Shown here: positions 26,482 through 36,695 of the stretch, piece by piece
Layout of the letters: every line of letters begins with the position of its first letter
Numbering within the stretch: position 1 is the first letter of the stretch
Origin: a bacterium
Lineage (GTDB): Bacteria > Bacillota > Bacilli > Lactobacillales > Streptococcaceae
Length of the DNA stretch: 64,000 nucleotides
Direction of reading: 5' to 3'
Assembly (NCBI GenBank): GCA_905221085.1
Contig: CAJNBT010000008.1
Location: forward strand, 55,840 to 119,839
Notes under the pieces: generated by a model
Database searches by the model: none
Told to the model about the DNA's origin: nothing
The model's input: only the letters and a program-made list of their open reading frames with translations
Position numbers and translations under genes: made by a program

Positions 26482-28372
26482 TAGAAATACTACGATTCTT
26501 ACCTTCCAGATACACCATCAAAATAGAAATATCTGCTGGGTTTACTCCCGAAATACGGCTGGCTTGGCCGATGGTTTCTGGATTGATGAGTTTGAACTTC
26601 TGACGGGCTTCCGTCGCGATAGAATCAATGTCATCCCAGTCGATATTGGCTGGAATGCGTTTTTCTTCCATGCGTTTCATCTTGGCAACCTGATCCATGG
26701 CTTTGGAAATATAGCCTTCGTACTTGATTTCTGTTTCAATCAATTCGATAATCTTGTCATCCAAGTCCTCTGCAGCTGGTCCGATGAAGGCCACCACATC
26801 TTGATAAGAAACTTCTGGACGGCGAAGGAATTCCTTGGCTGTCACTGCATCTGTCAACGGCTTGAAGCCCATCTCCTCAACCTTGGCATTGGTTTCCTTG
26901 ACTGGCTTAAGTTTGATGCTGTCTAGGCGCTTCATCTCATTGTCAAATTGATTTTTCTTGATTTCAAAGCGAGCCCAGCGTTCATCATCCACAAGGCCAA
27001 TCTCACGTCCCATCTTAGTCAAACGCATATCGGCATTGTCATGACGAAGGATGAGACGATATTCAGCTCGACTGGTCAAGAGACGGTAAGGTTCAATAGT
27101 CCCCTTGGTCACCAAGTCATCAATCATGACCCCGATATAACCGTCACTGCGTTTCAAAATCAACTCAGGCTTGCCTTGGACTTTCAGCGCTGCGTTGATA
27201 CCAGCGACAATCCCTTGACCTGCTGCTTCTTCGTAACCTGACGTTCCATTTGTCTGACCAGCAGTAAAAAGTCCTGAGATTTTCTTGGTTTCCAGAGTTG
27301 CACGCAACTGGTGAGGCAAGACCATGTCATACTCAATAGCATAACCTGTTCGCATCATTTCAGCATTTTCCAAACCTTTAATGGAATGAACCAAGTCACG
27401 CTGGACATCCTCAGGCAGACTGGTTGAAAGTCCTTGAACATAGACTTCCTCAGTATTGCGCCCTTCTGGCTCAAGGAAAAGTTGGTGGCGTTCCTTGTCC
27501 GCAAAACGCACAATCTTGTCCTCAATCGACGGACAGTAACGAGGCCCCACTCCCTTGACCACACCTGTAAACATAGGCGCACGGTGGAGGTTATTTTGGA
27601 TAATCTCATGACTGGTACCGTTAGTATAGGTCAACCAACATGGCACTTGATCCTTGACATAATCTTCATCACGTGAAGTGTAGGAGAAGTGATTAGGCGC
27701 TTCGTCTCCTGGCTGAATCTCGGTCACATCGTAGTTGATAGAAGAAGCCTTGACACGTGGAGGCGTTCCTGTCTTGAAACGACCAATTTCGAGACCCAAT
27801 TCCTTGAGATTGTCAGCAAGGTTAATCGAAGCTAGGCTGTGGTTAGGGCCTGACGAGTACTTGAGGTCTCCAATGATAATTTCCCCACGGAGAGCAGTGC
27901 CTGTCGTCACAATAACAGCCTTAGCAGCGTATTCTTGATGGGTTGCTGTACGAACACCGACAACCTTGCCGTCTTCCACCAAAATCTCATCAATCATGGT
28001 CTGACGAAGGGTCAGATTTTCTTGATTTTCAACCGTCTTGCGCATCTCCTTAGAGTAAAGTTCCTTGTCAGCCTGCGCACGAAGGGCACGAACAGCTGGC
28101 CCCTTCCCTGTGTTGAGCATCTTCATCTGGATATAAGTCTTGTCAATGGTTTTGGCCATTTCACCACCAAGGGCATCGACTTCACGCACAACAATTCCCT
28201 TGGCAGAACCACCGATAGAGGGATTACATGGCATGAAAGCCAGCATTTCAATGTTGATAGTCGCAAGCAGGACCTTACAGCCCATACGGCTAGCGGCCAA
28301 GGAAGCCTCGACCCCAGCGTGTCCCGCACCGATTACAATAATATCGTATTCTTCAGTAAAATTATAAGTCAT
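26459..28372 (-). CDS. mnmG: tRNA uridine-5-carboxymethylaminomethyl modification enzyme MnmG
   Basis: A 637-residue FAD protein that, with MnmE, modifies the wobble uridine of several tRNAs. The dinucleotide-binding motif is [12 protein letters not shown] (about 14-25). Other hallmarks are [13 protein letters not shown], the Cys-containing [10 protein letters not shown] and [10 protein letters not shown]. The C-terminal helical domain binds MnmE. The last seven codons (KTLQKSK and the stop) lie in the terminal repeat of the BOX-like element, so the element appears to have supplied this gene's end. Confidence 0.96.
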   Translation of the reverse strand: MTYNFTEEYDIIVIGAGHAGVEASLAASRMGCKVLLATINIEMLAFMPCNPSIGGSAKGIVVREVDALGGEMAKTIDKTYIQMKMLNTGKGPAVRALRAQADKELYSKEMRKTVENQENLTLRQTMIDEILVEDGKVVGVRTATHQEYAAKAVIVTTGTALRGEIIIGDLKYSSGPNHSLASINLADNLKELGLEIGRFKTGTPPRVKASSINYDVTEIQPGDEAPNHFSYTSRDEDYVKDQVPCWLTYTNGTSHEIIQNNLHRAPMFTGVVKGVGPRYCPSIEDKIVRFADKERHQLFLEPEGRNTEEVYVQGLSTSLPEDVQRDLVHSIKGLENAEMMRTGYAIEYDMVLPHQLRATLETKKISGLFTAGQTNGTSGYEEAAGQGIVAGINAALKVQGKPELILKRSDGYIGVMIDDLVTKGTIEPYRLLTSRAEYRLILRHDNADMRLTKMGREIGLVDDERWARFEIKKNQFDNEMKRLDSIKLKPVKETNAKVEEMGFKPLTDAVTAKEFLRRPEVSYQDVVAFIGPAAEDLDDKIIELIETEIKYEGYISKAMDQVAKMKRMEEKRIPANIDWDDIDSIATEARQKFKLINPETIGQASRISGVNPADISILMVYLEGKNRSISKTLQKSK

Positions 28373-28381
28373 ATTTCTCTC

Positions 28382-28837
28382 CTATTCCTCAAGATGAATG
28401 TGTCTTAGTTGGCCGTCCCAATCTGGTAAGGCTGTTTTTAAAAAGGCTGGGACTAGATTGATACCCTCAAGCTTGTCTATGTCAATCCATTCACAGGGCT
28501 GCGATTTTTCATCTTCCTGCATGGTCAATGGGGCATCTTCAAGCAAATTCACTAGATAATGAAACTCGATATTGTGATAGTAAATACCGTCCTGTTCAAA
28601 ACGATTTTCAACTACAAAAGCTAGTTGCCCAGCTTGAGCTTTGACACCCAGTTCTTCCCTCACTTCACGAACTACCGCGTCTTCCGTTTTTTCATTGACT
28701 TGAATCGCACCGCCGATAGTGTAATACTTGCCCTTGTCTTTAGTAACTAGAAACTTGCGGTTTTGAAGAATCAAGGCTGTCGCCCGAACACCGAAAACCG
28801 TATTTCCTACTTTTGTCCGAAAGTCTTGTTGAGTCAT
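28382..28837 (-). CDS. Nudix hydrolase (MutT-like)
   Basis: A 151-residue cytoplasmic Nudix protein. The Nudix box GX5EX7REUXEEXGU is complete in GGAIQVNEKTEDAVVREV and REELGV (about 55-78). It hydrolyses a nucleoside diphosphate linked to another group; the substrate is not evident. ATG at 28837 is used because AAAGGA lies just upstream, while a longer reading to 28864 has none. It lies between mnmA and mnmG on the same strand, 9 bp before mnmG. Confidence 0.88.
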   Translation of the reverse strand: MTQQDFRTKVGNTVFGVRATALILQNRKFLVTKDKGKYYTIGGAIQVNEKTEDAVVREVREELGVKAQAGQLAFVVENRFEQDGIYYHNIEFHYLVNLLEDAPLTMQEDEKSQPCEWIDIDKLEGINLVPAFLKTALPDWDGQLRHIHLEE

Positions 28838-28977
28838 TTTTGTCCTTTCCCTTAAACGACACAAAAACAGTCAAAACTCCAAAGAAGTGCAGGACAAAAA
28901 AGCCTGCAACATCCATGAGCTTTGACCATCATTTCTATTGCTTTTATTATTGTAGCAAATTGAGAAAATTTGTCAAT

Positions 28978-30337
<1,360 letters not shown>

Positions 30338-30342
30338 AGTTC

Positions 30343-30380
30343 ACGATTGAAGGTCGTGTTTGCTTAACGATTGAAGGTCG
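30343..30380. repeat. Two 14-bp direct repeats
   Basis: ACGATTGAAGGTCG occurs at 30343-30356 and again at 30367-30380, just beyond BOX-like copy 2. The first is also inside a small hairpin (CACGA and TCGTG). Function unknown. Confidence 0.6.
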
Positions 30381-30470
30381 CTTGAGCAGTATTCATTATA
30401 ACATGCTTGGTTGGAGAAGACAAGAAAGAGGCTGATAATCTACCAACCTCTGATTTTATTGATAAAAACT

Positions 30471-30686
30471 TTAGTCATCATCGTCTCTATAAAAATATTT
30501 TCTATACACTCTTGATAATACCAAAATTAATGCCAATATCATACCAAGAGCTATAATGATAGAATTTATTAGATTTATTTTAGTATATCCAATCACTAGT
30601 CCAATAATTGGACTAGTAGACATGCTTAGATATAATAAAAATGAAAAAAAATGAATCTCACCAATTCCTGCAAAAAAATGTTTCAT
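30471..30686 (-). CDS. Small membrane protein, accessory block
   Basis: A 71-residue protein with two hydrophobic segments (about 12-34 and 39-60). A basic stretch (RVYRKYFYR) and an acidic end (DDDD) follow. No family is recognised. It is the last gene of an AT-rich same-strand block. Size and two-helix form resemble bacteriocin immunity proteins, but that is only a resemblance. The ribosome site is weak. Confidence 0.55.
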   Translation of the reverse strand: MKHFFAGIGEIHFFSFLLYLSMSTSPIIGLVIGYTKINLINSIIIALGMILALILVLSRVYRKYFYRDDDD

Positions 30687-30734
30687 TTTAAATATCCCAA
30701 TTTTACCTTTCGTCTTTATAATCCTCTAGCAAAT

Positions 30735-30947
30735 CTATTTACTTCTTTTTTTTTTGAAAAATCTTGACAGCAAATTTACTCCACTTAATGCCACTAAAAT
30801 TTCAATGGGCAAAAAATAGTAATCCCATATCAAATAAGAAATCAGCAATGTTAGAAATAGTATACAGTCAATATAACTATTCTGAAAATACTCTGTAATT
30901 ACATAATACAGAAACACCACAACCATCAACATTAACACAACCATCAT
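30735..30947 (-). CDS. Small membrane protein, accessory block
   Basis: A 70-residue protein with hydrophobic segments at about 1-17, 26-43 and 46-57 and a basic tail (RFFKKKRSK). It lies 48 bp upstream of the 71-residue gene on the same strand. No family is recognised. Base composition is AT-rich like its neighbours, suggesting that the block was acquired together. Confidence 0.55.
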   Translation of the reverse strand: MMVVLMLMVVVFLYYVITEYFQNSYIDCILFLTLLISYLIWDYYFLPIEILVALSGVNLLSRFFKKKRSK

Positions 30948-30977
30948 AATACTATCATCCTGTCCTTCTCACTAATG

Positions 30978-31169
30978 CTACTTCCAAAATTTAATTTTTT
31001 TATGACTTAGTAACGCAATTCCAATTAACAATACACCTAAAATAAATAAAAATATCTCCCAAAATTTATTCTCAGTTTTAATAAAAGGTATAAGATACAT
31101 ACTAATCAATATGGAACTTGCTCCTAAAAGAGCAGAGATCACTCTGACTTTATCACTTAGTTTAAACAT
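30978..31169 (-). CDS. Small membrane protein, accessory block
   Basis: A 63-residue protein with two helices (about 10-28 and 37-55), a short acidic loop (KTENKFWE) and a basic end (SHKKIKFWK). ATG at 31169 is preferred because GGGGAA lies upstream. The frame stays open to 31280, so a longer form is possible. Same strand and spacing as the two genes that follow it. Confidence 0.55.
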   Translation of the reverse strand: MFKLSDKVRVISALLGASSILISMYLIPFIKTENKFWEIFLFILGVLLIGIALLSHKKIKFWK

Positions 31170-31386
31170 ATTTGATTCCCCATAAAATAAGTAAGTGCTC
31201 CATTTACTGCAACAGTTCTCCAAAAGAAAGCAAGCTCTTGTATAGATATAATACTCCATTAAGTTACACCATCTCTTCATTACCTAACTAAAAGGCTCTT
31301 TTTTGCCTAATCATATTTTATAGATGAATAAATTTGTAAACTTAATTACTTCAAATAACTTCATTTACTGAACTTACAAGACGAAC

Positions 31387-32289
31387 CTAGATTATCTTCT
31401 TATTGCTAATAAATATCCTTCGTGATTTCATCTTATAATACTCTCTGTTCATACAGAAATTAAAATTATTTCTTAACCAACTTGTATAATAGTAAAACTC
31501 TAACTGATTGATTTTAATAAGCTTCACTCTAATTTGATTAACCTTTTCTGGCCAGTTATGATTTTTACTAATAGTAATTTCATACATCAGTAACTCGGCA
31601 AGACCTGTACACAGAAGAGTATTCTGAGAATCTTCAATTTTTTTCAAAATATCCTCAAAGATCTCGCTATCCGTTAAAAAGGTGGATTGGTTAATCGCAT
31701 CATACAGCAGAATACACATTAAATCAGAATAACTTAAATCTGATTTTTGTATTTTATCCTTTACCGCATTGGTCAAATCCCTGTCAAACGAATCTTCTTT
31801 TTGCCATTTATTTTGATTGAAAAGAAATTCCGTCTTATTAAAAACGAGATGGTTTATATCCATTATATTCCAAAAAAATATTGTAGTAAGCACTATGGGG
31901 ACAAAAGGAATTTTAAAAATAAAGGCTAGGATAATGGCTATCTCAAGAATAAAACTCCATATAATTCTAGATTTCAAATCATCAGTTGACAAACTTTTAC
32001 GATGAAATGAAAAATAGGGTGAGAATCTCACATTTACTTTCTTCTTTCCTATAAAAATAAAAGGAAAAATTGTAATAAGACCTTCTTTCTTGTATACATC
32101 TTTCAATGCATATAGTAGGTCTAAAACTATTTTTGAGAAAATCAAACTACAGAAAGTAAGACCCATACTGATAACAAAGTCAAGGGGAATTTCCAAATTC
32201 AATGGCAAGTTATTCACTAAGACATGCAACTCTAACCACAAGCCTAAAAAAGAGAGCATTAGTAAGAAAATAATTAGTTTACGCATCAT
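31387..32289 (-). CDS. Unrecognised membrane protein, accessory block
   Basis: A 300-residue protein. Hydrophobic segments lie at about 4-22, 38-62, 110-126 and 130-145. The C-terminal half (about 150-300) is polar and helical, probably cytoplasmic, ending in a very basic tail (RRIFISNKKII). No catalytic motif is seen. Its ATG overlaps the stop of a 53-codon frame in an ATGA arrangement, so the two are probably translated together. It belongs to the AT-rich unit divergent from the Rgg-type gene at 33341. Confidence 0.65.
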   Translation of the reverse strand: MMRKLIIFLLMLSFLGLWLELHVLVNNLPLNLEIPLDFVISMGLTFCSLIFSKIVLDLLYALKDVYKKEGLITIFPFIFIGKKKVNVRFSPYFSFHRKSLSTDDLKSRIIWSFILEIAIILAFIFKIPFVPIVLTTIFFWNIMDINHLVFNKTEFLFNQNKWQKEDSFDRDLTNAVKDKIQKSDLSYSDLMCILLYDAINQSTFLTDSEIFEDILKKIEDSQNTLLCTGLAELLMYEITISKNHNWPEKVNQIRVKLIKINQLEFYYYTSWLRNNFNFCMNREYYKMKSRRIFISNKKII

Positions 32290-32447
32290 AATTTTACAGT
32301 ACCCTTATCTTTTTTTAATTTTGCATAAATCATTATTGCTATGATTAAAAGTAAAAAGACGATATTCATCCAAATAATCAGCTTTTTAAGACAAACAATT
32401 GCTTCGATATTGTGTTTTAAAAAGAAGAATCCCTTGTATATTTTCAA
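32286..32447 (-). CDS. Small membrane peptide gene coupled to the 300-residue protein gene
   Basis: A 53-codon frame from TTG, 6 bp after the preceding stop. Alternatively it gives 27 residues from the internal ATG (MNIVFLLLIIAIMIYAKLKK). It carries one strongly hydrophobic helix near its C-terminus and a basic end. Its stop TGA overlaps the ATG of the next gene. Tight spacing on both sides supports it as a gene; the start is uncertain and no strong ribosome site is seen. Confidence 0.45.
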   Translation of the reverse strand: MKIYKGFFFLKHNIEAIVCLKKLIIWMNIVFLLLIIAIMIYAKLKKDKGTVKL

Positions 32448-32453
32448 TTTATA

Positions 32454-33185
32454 TTACTTCTTATTTTTAAATAACTCATACTCTTTTTCTCTAATAAAGG
32501 GAAGTGAAAAATTAGAAAAAATTAGTAGAATTGAAAACAGATATTCGTCTTTTTGTATCACTAAAACATAACCTAAAAATACATAGACCATCAAATCTAG
32601 TACAAAAAGAGAAAATATCCTCCTTTTCATTGCCTTACTTGTCTTAAAAATTCTATTTAATAGCACCTTTATCGTAGTATCTACAAAAATTTTTATCAAA
32701 AAGATAAGAGTCAGTACATGATCATCAACTGTACCATGAAGAATAAATGGAAATATAGTTACTTTAAAACTAGAAATCTCTAAATATTTTATCCAAGGAG
32801 ATTGAGACATCTTACTTTTAAACTGACTGATTTTCCTGTATTCACTAGCTAATCTAGTATCAAAATCTTTACCAATTATATTAAAGATTAAGAACTCCAG
32901 GATAAAAATACTGATTAATACGATATAAGTAGAAACCTTTCCTGGGAAATATTTATTGATTAAAATCGGGAAACTCATTAACAGAACCGAATTTATGGCT
33001 AGACAGATAGATACTATTTTATTTTTCACAGAATATAGAGGTAGTGATACTATTGAATAGAGAAATGCTAAAAAAAGAAGCAAGAAATACTCAGTACTGC
33101 TAATTAACGGCGCCCTTAATGATAAAAATAGATAGGCACCCCACACGATGATATGCGCTTTACGAATTGACTCTACACTACTCAT
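32454..33185 (-). CDS. Unrecognised polytopic membrane protein, accessory block
   Basis: A 243-residue protein with about six or seven hydrophobic segments (near 13-30, 33-52, 57-75, 83-100, 158-172, 192-210 and 214-230). The ribosome site AGAGGAAAAGG precedes the ATG. It is the first gene of the AT-rich block and is divergent from the Rgg-type regulator, which probably controls it. A TTGACA lies on the minus strand at 33222-33227. No family is recognised; an ABC-2-like permease is possible but no ATPase is present. Confidence 0.65.
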   Translation of the reverse strand: MSSVESIRKAHIIVWGAYLFLSLRAPLISSTEYFLLLFLAFLYSIVSLPLYSVKNKIVSICLAINSVLLMSFPILINKYFPGKVSTYIVLISIFILEFLIFNIIGKDFDTRLASEYRKISQFKSKMSQSPWIKYLEISSFKVTIFPFILHGTVDDHVLTLIFLIKIFVDTTIKVLLNRIFKTSKAMKRRIFSLFVLDLMVYVFLGYVLVIQKDEYLFSILLIFSNFSLPFIREKEYELFKNKK

Positions 33186-33222
33186 CCTTTTCCTCTTATC
33201 TTTGGTTCCATTTTTAAACTAT

Positions 33223-33325
33223 GTCAACCTTTTTCACAACTTTATTTCGACTTTCTTTTTTACTTTTTACATTGCTATGATACAATATTTTTAACAAGAT
33301 TTTATTGTTTGTTAACTTTTTTCAC
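33223..33325. promoter_or_regulatory. Repeated motif in the divergent promoter region of the Rgg-type gene
   Basis: GTCAACCTTTTTCAC (33223-33237) recurs as GTTAACTTTTTTCAC (33311-33325), 13 of 15 identical. The first overlaps the minus-strand TTGACA of the membrane-protein operon. The second lies just before the ribosome site of the regulator. Between them is an extended -10, TGATACAAT (33278-33286), for the regulator. The repeats are good candidates for the regulator's binding sites. Confidence 0.5.
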
Positions 33326-33340
33326 GAAAAGGAGTAAATC

Positions 33341-34204
33341 ATGCGTTATGATTTCGGAAAGGTCTATAAAGAAATACGTGAGTCAAAAGGTTTGACTCAA
33401 GAAGATGTCTGTGGAAATGTCCTCTCAAGAACCAGCCTATCAAAGATTGAAAGTGGTAAAGTAACTCCTAAATATGAAAATATGGAATTTCTTCTCCGCC
33501 AAATCAATATGAGTTTTGAAGAGTTTGAATATATCTGTCAACTTTATCAACCAAGTCAACGCACAGAAATTATGCAAACCTATCTCAATATGCGTTCCAT
33601 TATCGGGACCAGCGATCTTGTCAATTTATTTCAAAAATGCCAAGACTACCTCAAGACCCATCATGACCTCCCTATAGAAGGGATCAGGGATATGTTGGAA
33701 GTCGTCATTCATATCCGTCAACATGGTACAGAGCAACTATCAGACCAAGTGAAACAGACTATCAAAAAACTTTGGGAAAAAATTGAAAAACAAGATACAT
33801 GGTATGAAAGTGACCTAAAAATCCTCAATACCATCCTTTTCAGCTTGCCCATTGAACACCTCCATCTCATCACTGGAAAAATCTTGCAACGCTTAGAAGT
33901 CTATAAAAACTATCAACATTTATATGACTTGCGAATGACAATTCTATTAAACCTTTCCACACTCTATCTATACAATCAAGATAAAAACATGTGTAAACAA
34001 ATCTGCTACACTTTACTAGAAGATGCCAAGAACAAGAAAAGCTACGATAGGCTTGCTATCTGCTATATCCGTATCGGGATTTGTAGGGATGATGCTAAAC
34101 TTATCCAAAAAGGTTTCTCCCTTCTGGAGTTAACCGAAGAAACTTCTATGCTGTCTCATCTCAAAAAAGAAGTAGAGACCTATTACCAGCCGAAGAAATT
34201 ATAA
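33341..34204 (+). CDS. Rgg-type transcriptional regulator
   Basis: A 287-residue regulator. The N-terminal helix-turn-helix (about 8-62) reads EIRESKGLTQEDVCGNVLSRTSLSKIESG, and the rest is helical-repeat-like (HLYDLRMTILLNLSTLYLY), as in Rgg/PlcR-type peptide sensors. AAAAGGAG precedes the ATG. It is divergent from the AT-rich membrane-protein block. No SHP-like pheromone gene could be found beside it, so its ligand, if any, is unknown. It is distinct from the Rgg at 19923. Confidence 0.85.
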   Translation: MRYDFGKVYKEIRESKGLTQEDVCGNVLSRTSLSKIESGKVTPKYENMEFLLRQINMSFEEFEYICQLYQPSQRTEIMQTYLNMRSIIGTSDLVNLFQKCQDYLKTHHDLPIEGIRDMLEVVIHIRQHGTEQLSDQVKQTIKKLWEKIEKQDTWYESDLKILNTILFSLPIEHLHLITGKILQRLEVYKNYQHLYDLRMTILLNLSTLYLYNQDKNMCKQICYTLLEDAKNKKSYDRLAICYIRIGICRDDAKLIQKGFSLLELTEETSMLSHLKKEVETYYQPKKL

Positions 34205-34234
34205 AAAAAGTCGAGGGGGTTCCTCGACCTTTTC
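34204..34234. terminator. Terminator between the Rgg-type gene and the LysM gene
   Basis: GTCGAGG / CCTCGAC form a 7-bp stem with a GGGTT loop, with A and T tracts on both sides, so it can serve both convergent genes. Confidence 0.8.
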
Positions 34235-34256
34235 ATATTATTCTGTTCGTTATTTC

Positions 34257-34880
34257 TTAATACCAGCCGTTGTTAAGCCAGAAGTTTTTAGCAGCTGTCC
34301 ATGAACCGTAACGTCCTGCAACGTAGGCATCTGCTACACGTTCTTGGTTTTCAGCTGAGTAGTCTCCGTTCAAGTATGAATCTGTCAATTGGTAACGTCC
34401 GATATAACGTCCGTTTGTAGCTGTGTAGCTACCGCCTGATTCTTTTTGTGCAATCCATTCTTTAGCTTCTGCTTCAGATCCGCTTACAGTTGCAGCAACT
34501 GTTTCTTCTACTACTGCTTCGCTTGCTACTGGAGCTTCTTCCACTACTTCTGTAGTTTCTACTACTGGAGCTGAAACAGTTTCATCTTGAGCAGCTGGTG
34601 CTGCATAAGTAGTTGACGCTGGTGTTGTAGCAGGCGCTACAGGGCCATCGATAACCAACTCTTGACCAACATAAATCAAATGAATGTTGTCAATGTGGTT
34701 GTTTTCTGCCAATTTCTCAACTGTTGTGTTGTGAGTTTCAGCGATTTCTGAAAGTGTATCACCTTCTTTAACAGTGTAAGTTGATGATTCTTGAGCAGAT
34801 ACAAATGATGGAGCAAATACTGCAAACAAGGCAGCTACTCCTGCAAGAGTTGTTTTAATCTTTTTAGTTGTTGATTTCAT
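34257..34880 (-). CDS. Secreted LysM-domain protein with lysozyme-like C-terminus
   Basis: A 207-residue secreted protein. A signal peptide (about 1-29, ending SFVSAQ) is followed by one LysM domain (YTVKEGDTLSEIAETHNTTVE to YVGQELVI, about 34-78). An Ala/Pro/Thr/Val-rich linker follows, then a C-terminal domain (AKEWIAQKESGGSYTATNG and RYIGRYQLTDSYL) resembling the SLT/lysozyme-like fold with its catalytic-type Glu in KESGG. It should bind peptidoglycan and may cleave it or assist division. Similar streptococcal proteins belong to the WalRK regulon; I found no clear WalR box here. Confidence 0.88.
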   Translation of the reverse strand: MKSTTKKIKTTLAGVAALFAVFAPSFVSAQESSTYTVKEGDTLSEIAETHNTTVEKLAENNHIDNIHLIYVGQELVIDGPVAPATTPASTTYAAPAAQDETVSAPVVETTEVVEEAPVASEAVVEETVAATVSGSEAEAKEWIAQKESGGSYTATNGRYIGRYQLTDSYLNGDYSAENQERVADAYVAGRYGSWTAAKNFWLNNGWY

Positions 34881-35121
34881 ATTTGAAAATTCTCCTTCTT
34901 TCTATAGTTCTATCATACCCTTTAAATATTACCGTTTCTTGACACTTTTATGTAGAAATATTACAAAATTATTTTTTATTTCCCTAAATAAGTTATTTTT
35001 TGTCATAAAAGATACTATTTTTATGCTATTTGAAGTATTAGAAAGGTTTTCATCCGCAATTAAAGCCAAGACCTTTATTCTTTGATATAATAGAGATAAG
35101 AATTTTTATAAGGGGAAACTG

Positions 35122-35793
35122 ATGAAATCACTTCGTTTTCAATCTGTCTTTGATATCATCGGACCAGTTATGATTGGCCCATCTAGTAGCCATACCGCTG
35201 GTGCTGTTCGTATTGGGAAGATTGTCTCTTCCATTTTTGATGATACTCCGACAGAAGTCGAATTCCAACTTTTTAACTCATTTGCCAAGACTTATCGTGG
35301 TCACGGGACAGACCTAGCCCTTGTTGCAGGTATTTTGGGCATGGATACAGATGATCCTGAAATTCCAAACAGTCTGGAAATTGCCCACAAGCGTGGCATC
35401 AAGATTGTCTGGACTATTCAAAAAGACAGCAATGCTCCTCACCCAAACACCACTAAAATTACCGTCAAAAATGCCCACAAGACCATCAGCGTGACTGGTA
35501 TTTCTATCGGTGGAGGAAATATTCAGGTCACCGAACTCAATGGCTTTGCCGTCTCTCTCAATATGAATACACCGACTATCATCATCGTTCATCAAGATAT
35601 TCCAGGTATGATTGCCCTCGTAACAGAGGCTCTTTCACGCTATGGTATCAATATCGCCCAGATGAATGTTACTCGTGAAAAAGCTGGTGAAAAAGCCATT
35701 ATGATTATCGAAGTCGACAGTCGCAACTGTGATGAGGCCATCGAGGAAATTCGAGAAATCCCTCATCTCCACAATGTCAATTTCTTTAAATAG
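35122..35793 (+). CDS. sdaAB: L-serine dehydratase, iron-sulfur type, beta subunit
   Basis: A 223-residue subunit. GPVMIGPSSSHTAGAVRIG is the family start motif, binding substrate at the interface. The C-terminal third (about 148-223) is an ACT domain (DIPGMIALVTEALSRYGINIAQMNV). With the alpha subunit it converts L-serine to pyruvate and ammonia. AAGGGG precedes the ATG, and it lies 8 bp before the alpha subunit gene. Confidence 0.95.
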   Translation: MKSLRFQSVFDIIGPVMIGPSSSHTAGAVRIGKIVSSIFDDTPTEVEFQLFNSFAKTYRGHGTDLALVAGILGMDTDDPEIPNSLEIAHKRGIKIVWTIQKDSNAPHPNTTKITVKNAHKTISVTGISIGGGNIQVTELNGFAVSLNMNTPTIIIVHQDIPGMIALVTEALSRYGINIAQMNVTREKAGEKAIMIIEVDSRNCDEAIEEIREIPHLHNVNFFK

Positions 35794-35801
35794 GAGGAAG
35801 C

Positions 35802-36674
35802 ATGTTTTATTCTATCAAAGAATTGGTCGAGCAGGCAGAACTGGACTTTCAAGGAAATGTCGCAGAACTCATGATTACAACAGAGTTTGAATTGACCGGT
35901 CGCGAACGTGAAGAAGTCCTCCTTCTCATGGAACGCAATCTGGAAGTCATGAAAGCCTCTGTCCAACTCGGTCTCAATGAAAATAAATCTCGTAGTGGCC
36001 TGACAGGTGGAGATGCTGCCAAATTGGATCACTACATCAAAAACGGAAAAACTCTGTCAGATTACACGATTCTCTCTGCTGCCCGAAATGCTATCGCAGT
36101 CAATGAACACAATGCCAAAATGGGATTGGTCTGTGCCACTCCGACCGCAGGAAGTGCTGGCTGTCTTCCCTCAGTTCTCACTGCTGCTATTGAAAAATTA
36201 GACCTCAGCCACGAGCAACAACTGGATTTCCTCTTTGCTGCGGGTGCCTTTGGACTAGTCATCGCAAACAATGCCTCTATCTCAGGCGCTGAGGGTGGTT
36301 GCCAGGCCGAAGTCGGCTCTGCCTCTGCTATGAGTGCCGCCGCCTTGACTCTGGCTGCAGGTGGAACACCTTATCAAGCCAGTCAGGCCATTGCCTTTGT
36401 CATTAAAAATATGCTAGGCCTCATCTGTGACCCTGTGGCCGGCTTGGTCGAAGTTCCCTGCGTCAAGCGCAATGCCATGGGAGCTAGCTTTGCCTTCATC
36501 GCAACAGATATGGCCTTGGCGGGTATCGAATCTAAAATCCCTGTAGATGAAGTTATCGATGCCATGTACCAAGTGGGTTCAAGCATGCCAACTGCCTTTC
36601 GTGAAACAGCTGAAGGTGGACTCGCTGCTACCCCAACTGGTCGTCGCCTCCAAAAAGAAATTTTCGGAGAATAA
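35802..36674 (+). CDS. sdaAA: L-serine dehydratase, iron-sulfur type, alpha subunit
   Basis: A 290-residue catalytic subunit. The cluster-binding cysteines lie in AEGGCQAEVGSASAMSAAAL, LICDPVAGLVEVPC and an early CATPTAGSAGC stretch. The oxygen-labile 4Fe-4S cluster acts directly in dehydration of serine. AGGAGG precedes the ATG. It forms an operon with the beta subunit and probably with the HAD gene 21 bp downstream. Confidence 0.95.
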   Translation: MFYSIKELVEQAELDFQGNVAELMITTEFELTGREREEVLLLMERNLEVMKASVQLGLNENKSRSGLTGGDAAKLDHYIKNGKTLSDYTILSAARNAIAVNEHNAKMGLVCATPTAGSAGCLPSVLTAAIEKLDLSHEQQLDFLFAAGAFGLVIANNASISGAEGGCQAEVGSASAMSAAALTLAAGGTPYQASQAIAFVIKNMLGLICDPVAGLVEVPCVKRNAMGASFAFIATDMALAGIESKIPVDEVIDAMYQVGSSMPTAFRETAEGGLAATPTGRRLQKEIFGE

Positions 36675-36695
36675 GCTTATCAAATAGGAGAAACC

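Noticed and set aside
34881..35121. WalR binding site upstream of the LysM gene
   Set aside because: TGTAAT occurs but without a second correctly spaced half site, so the expected regulation could not be supported from sequence.
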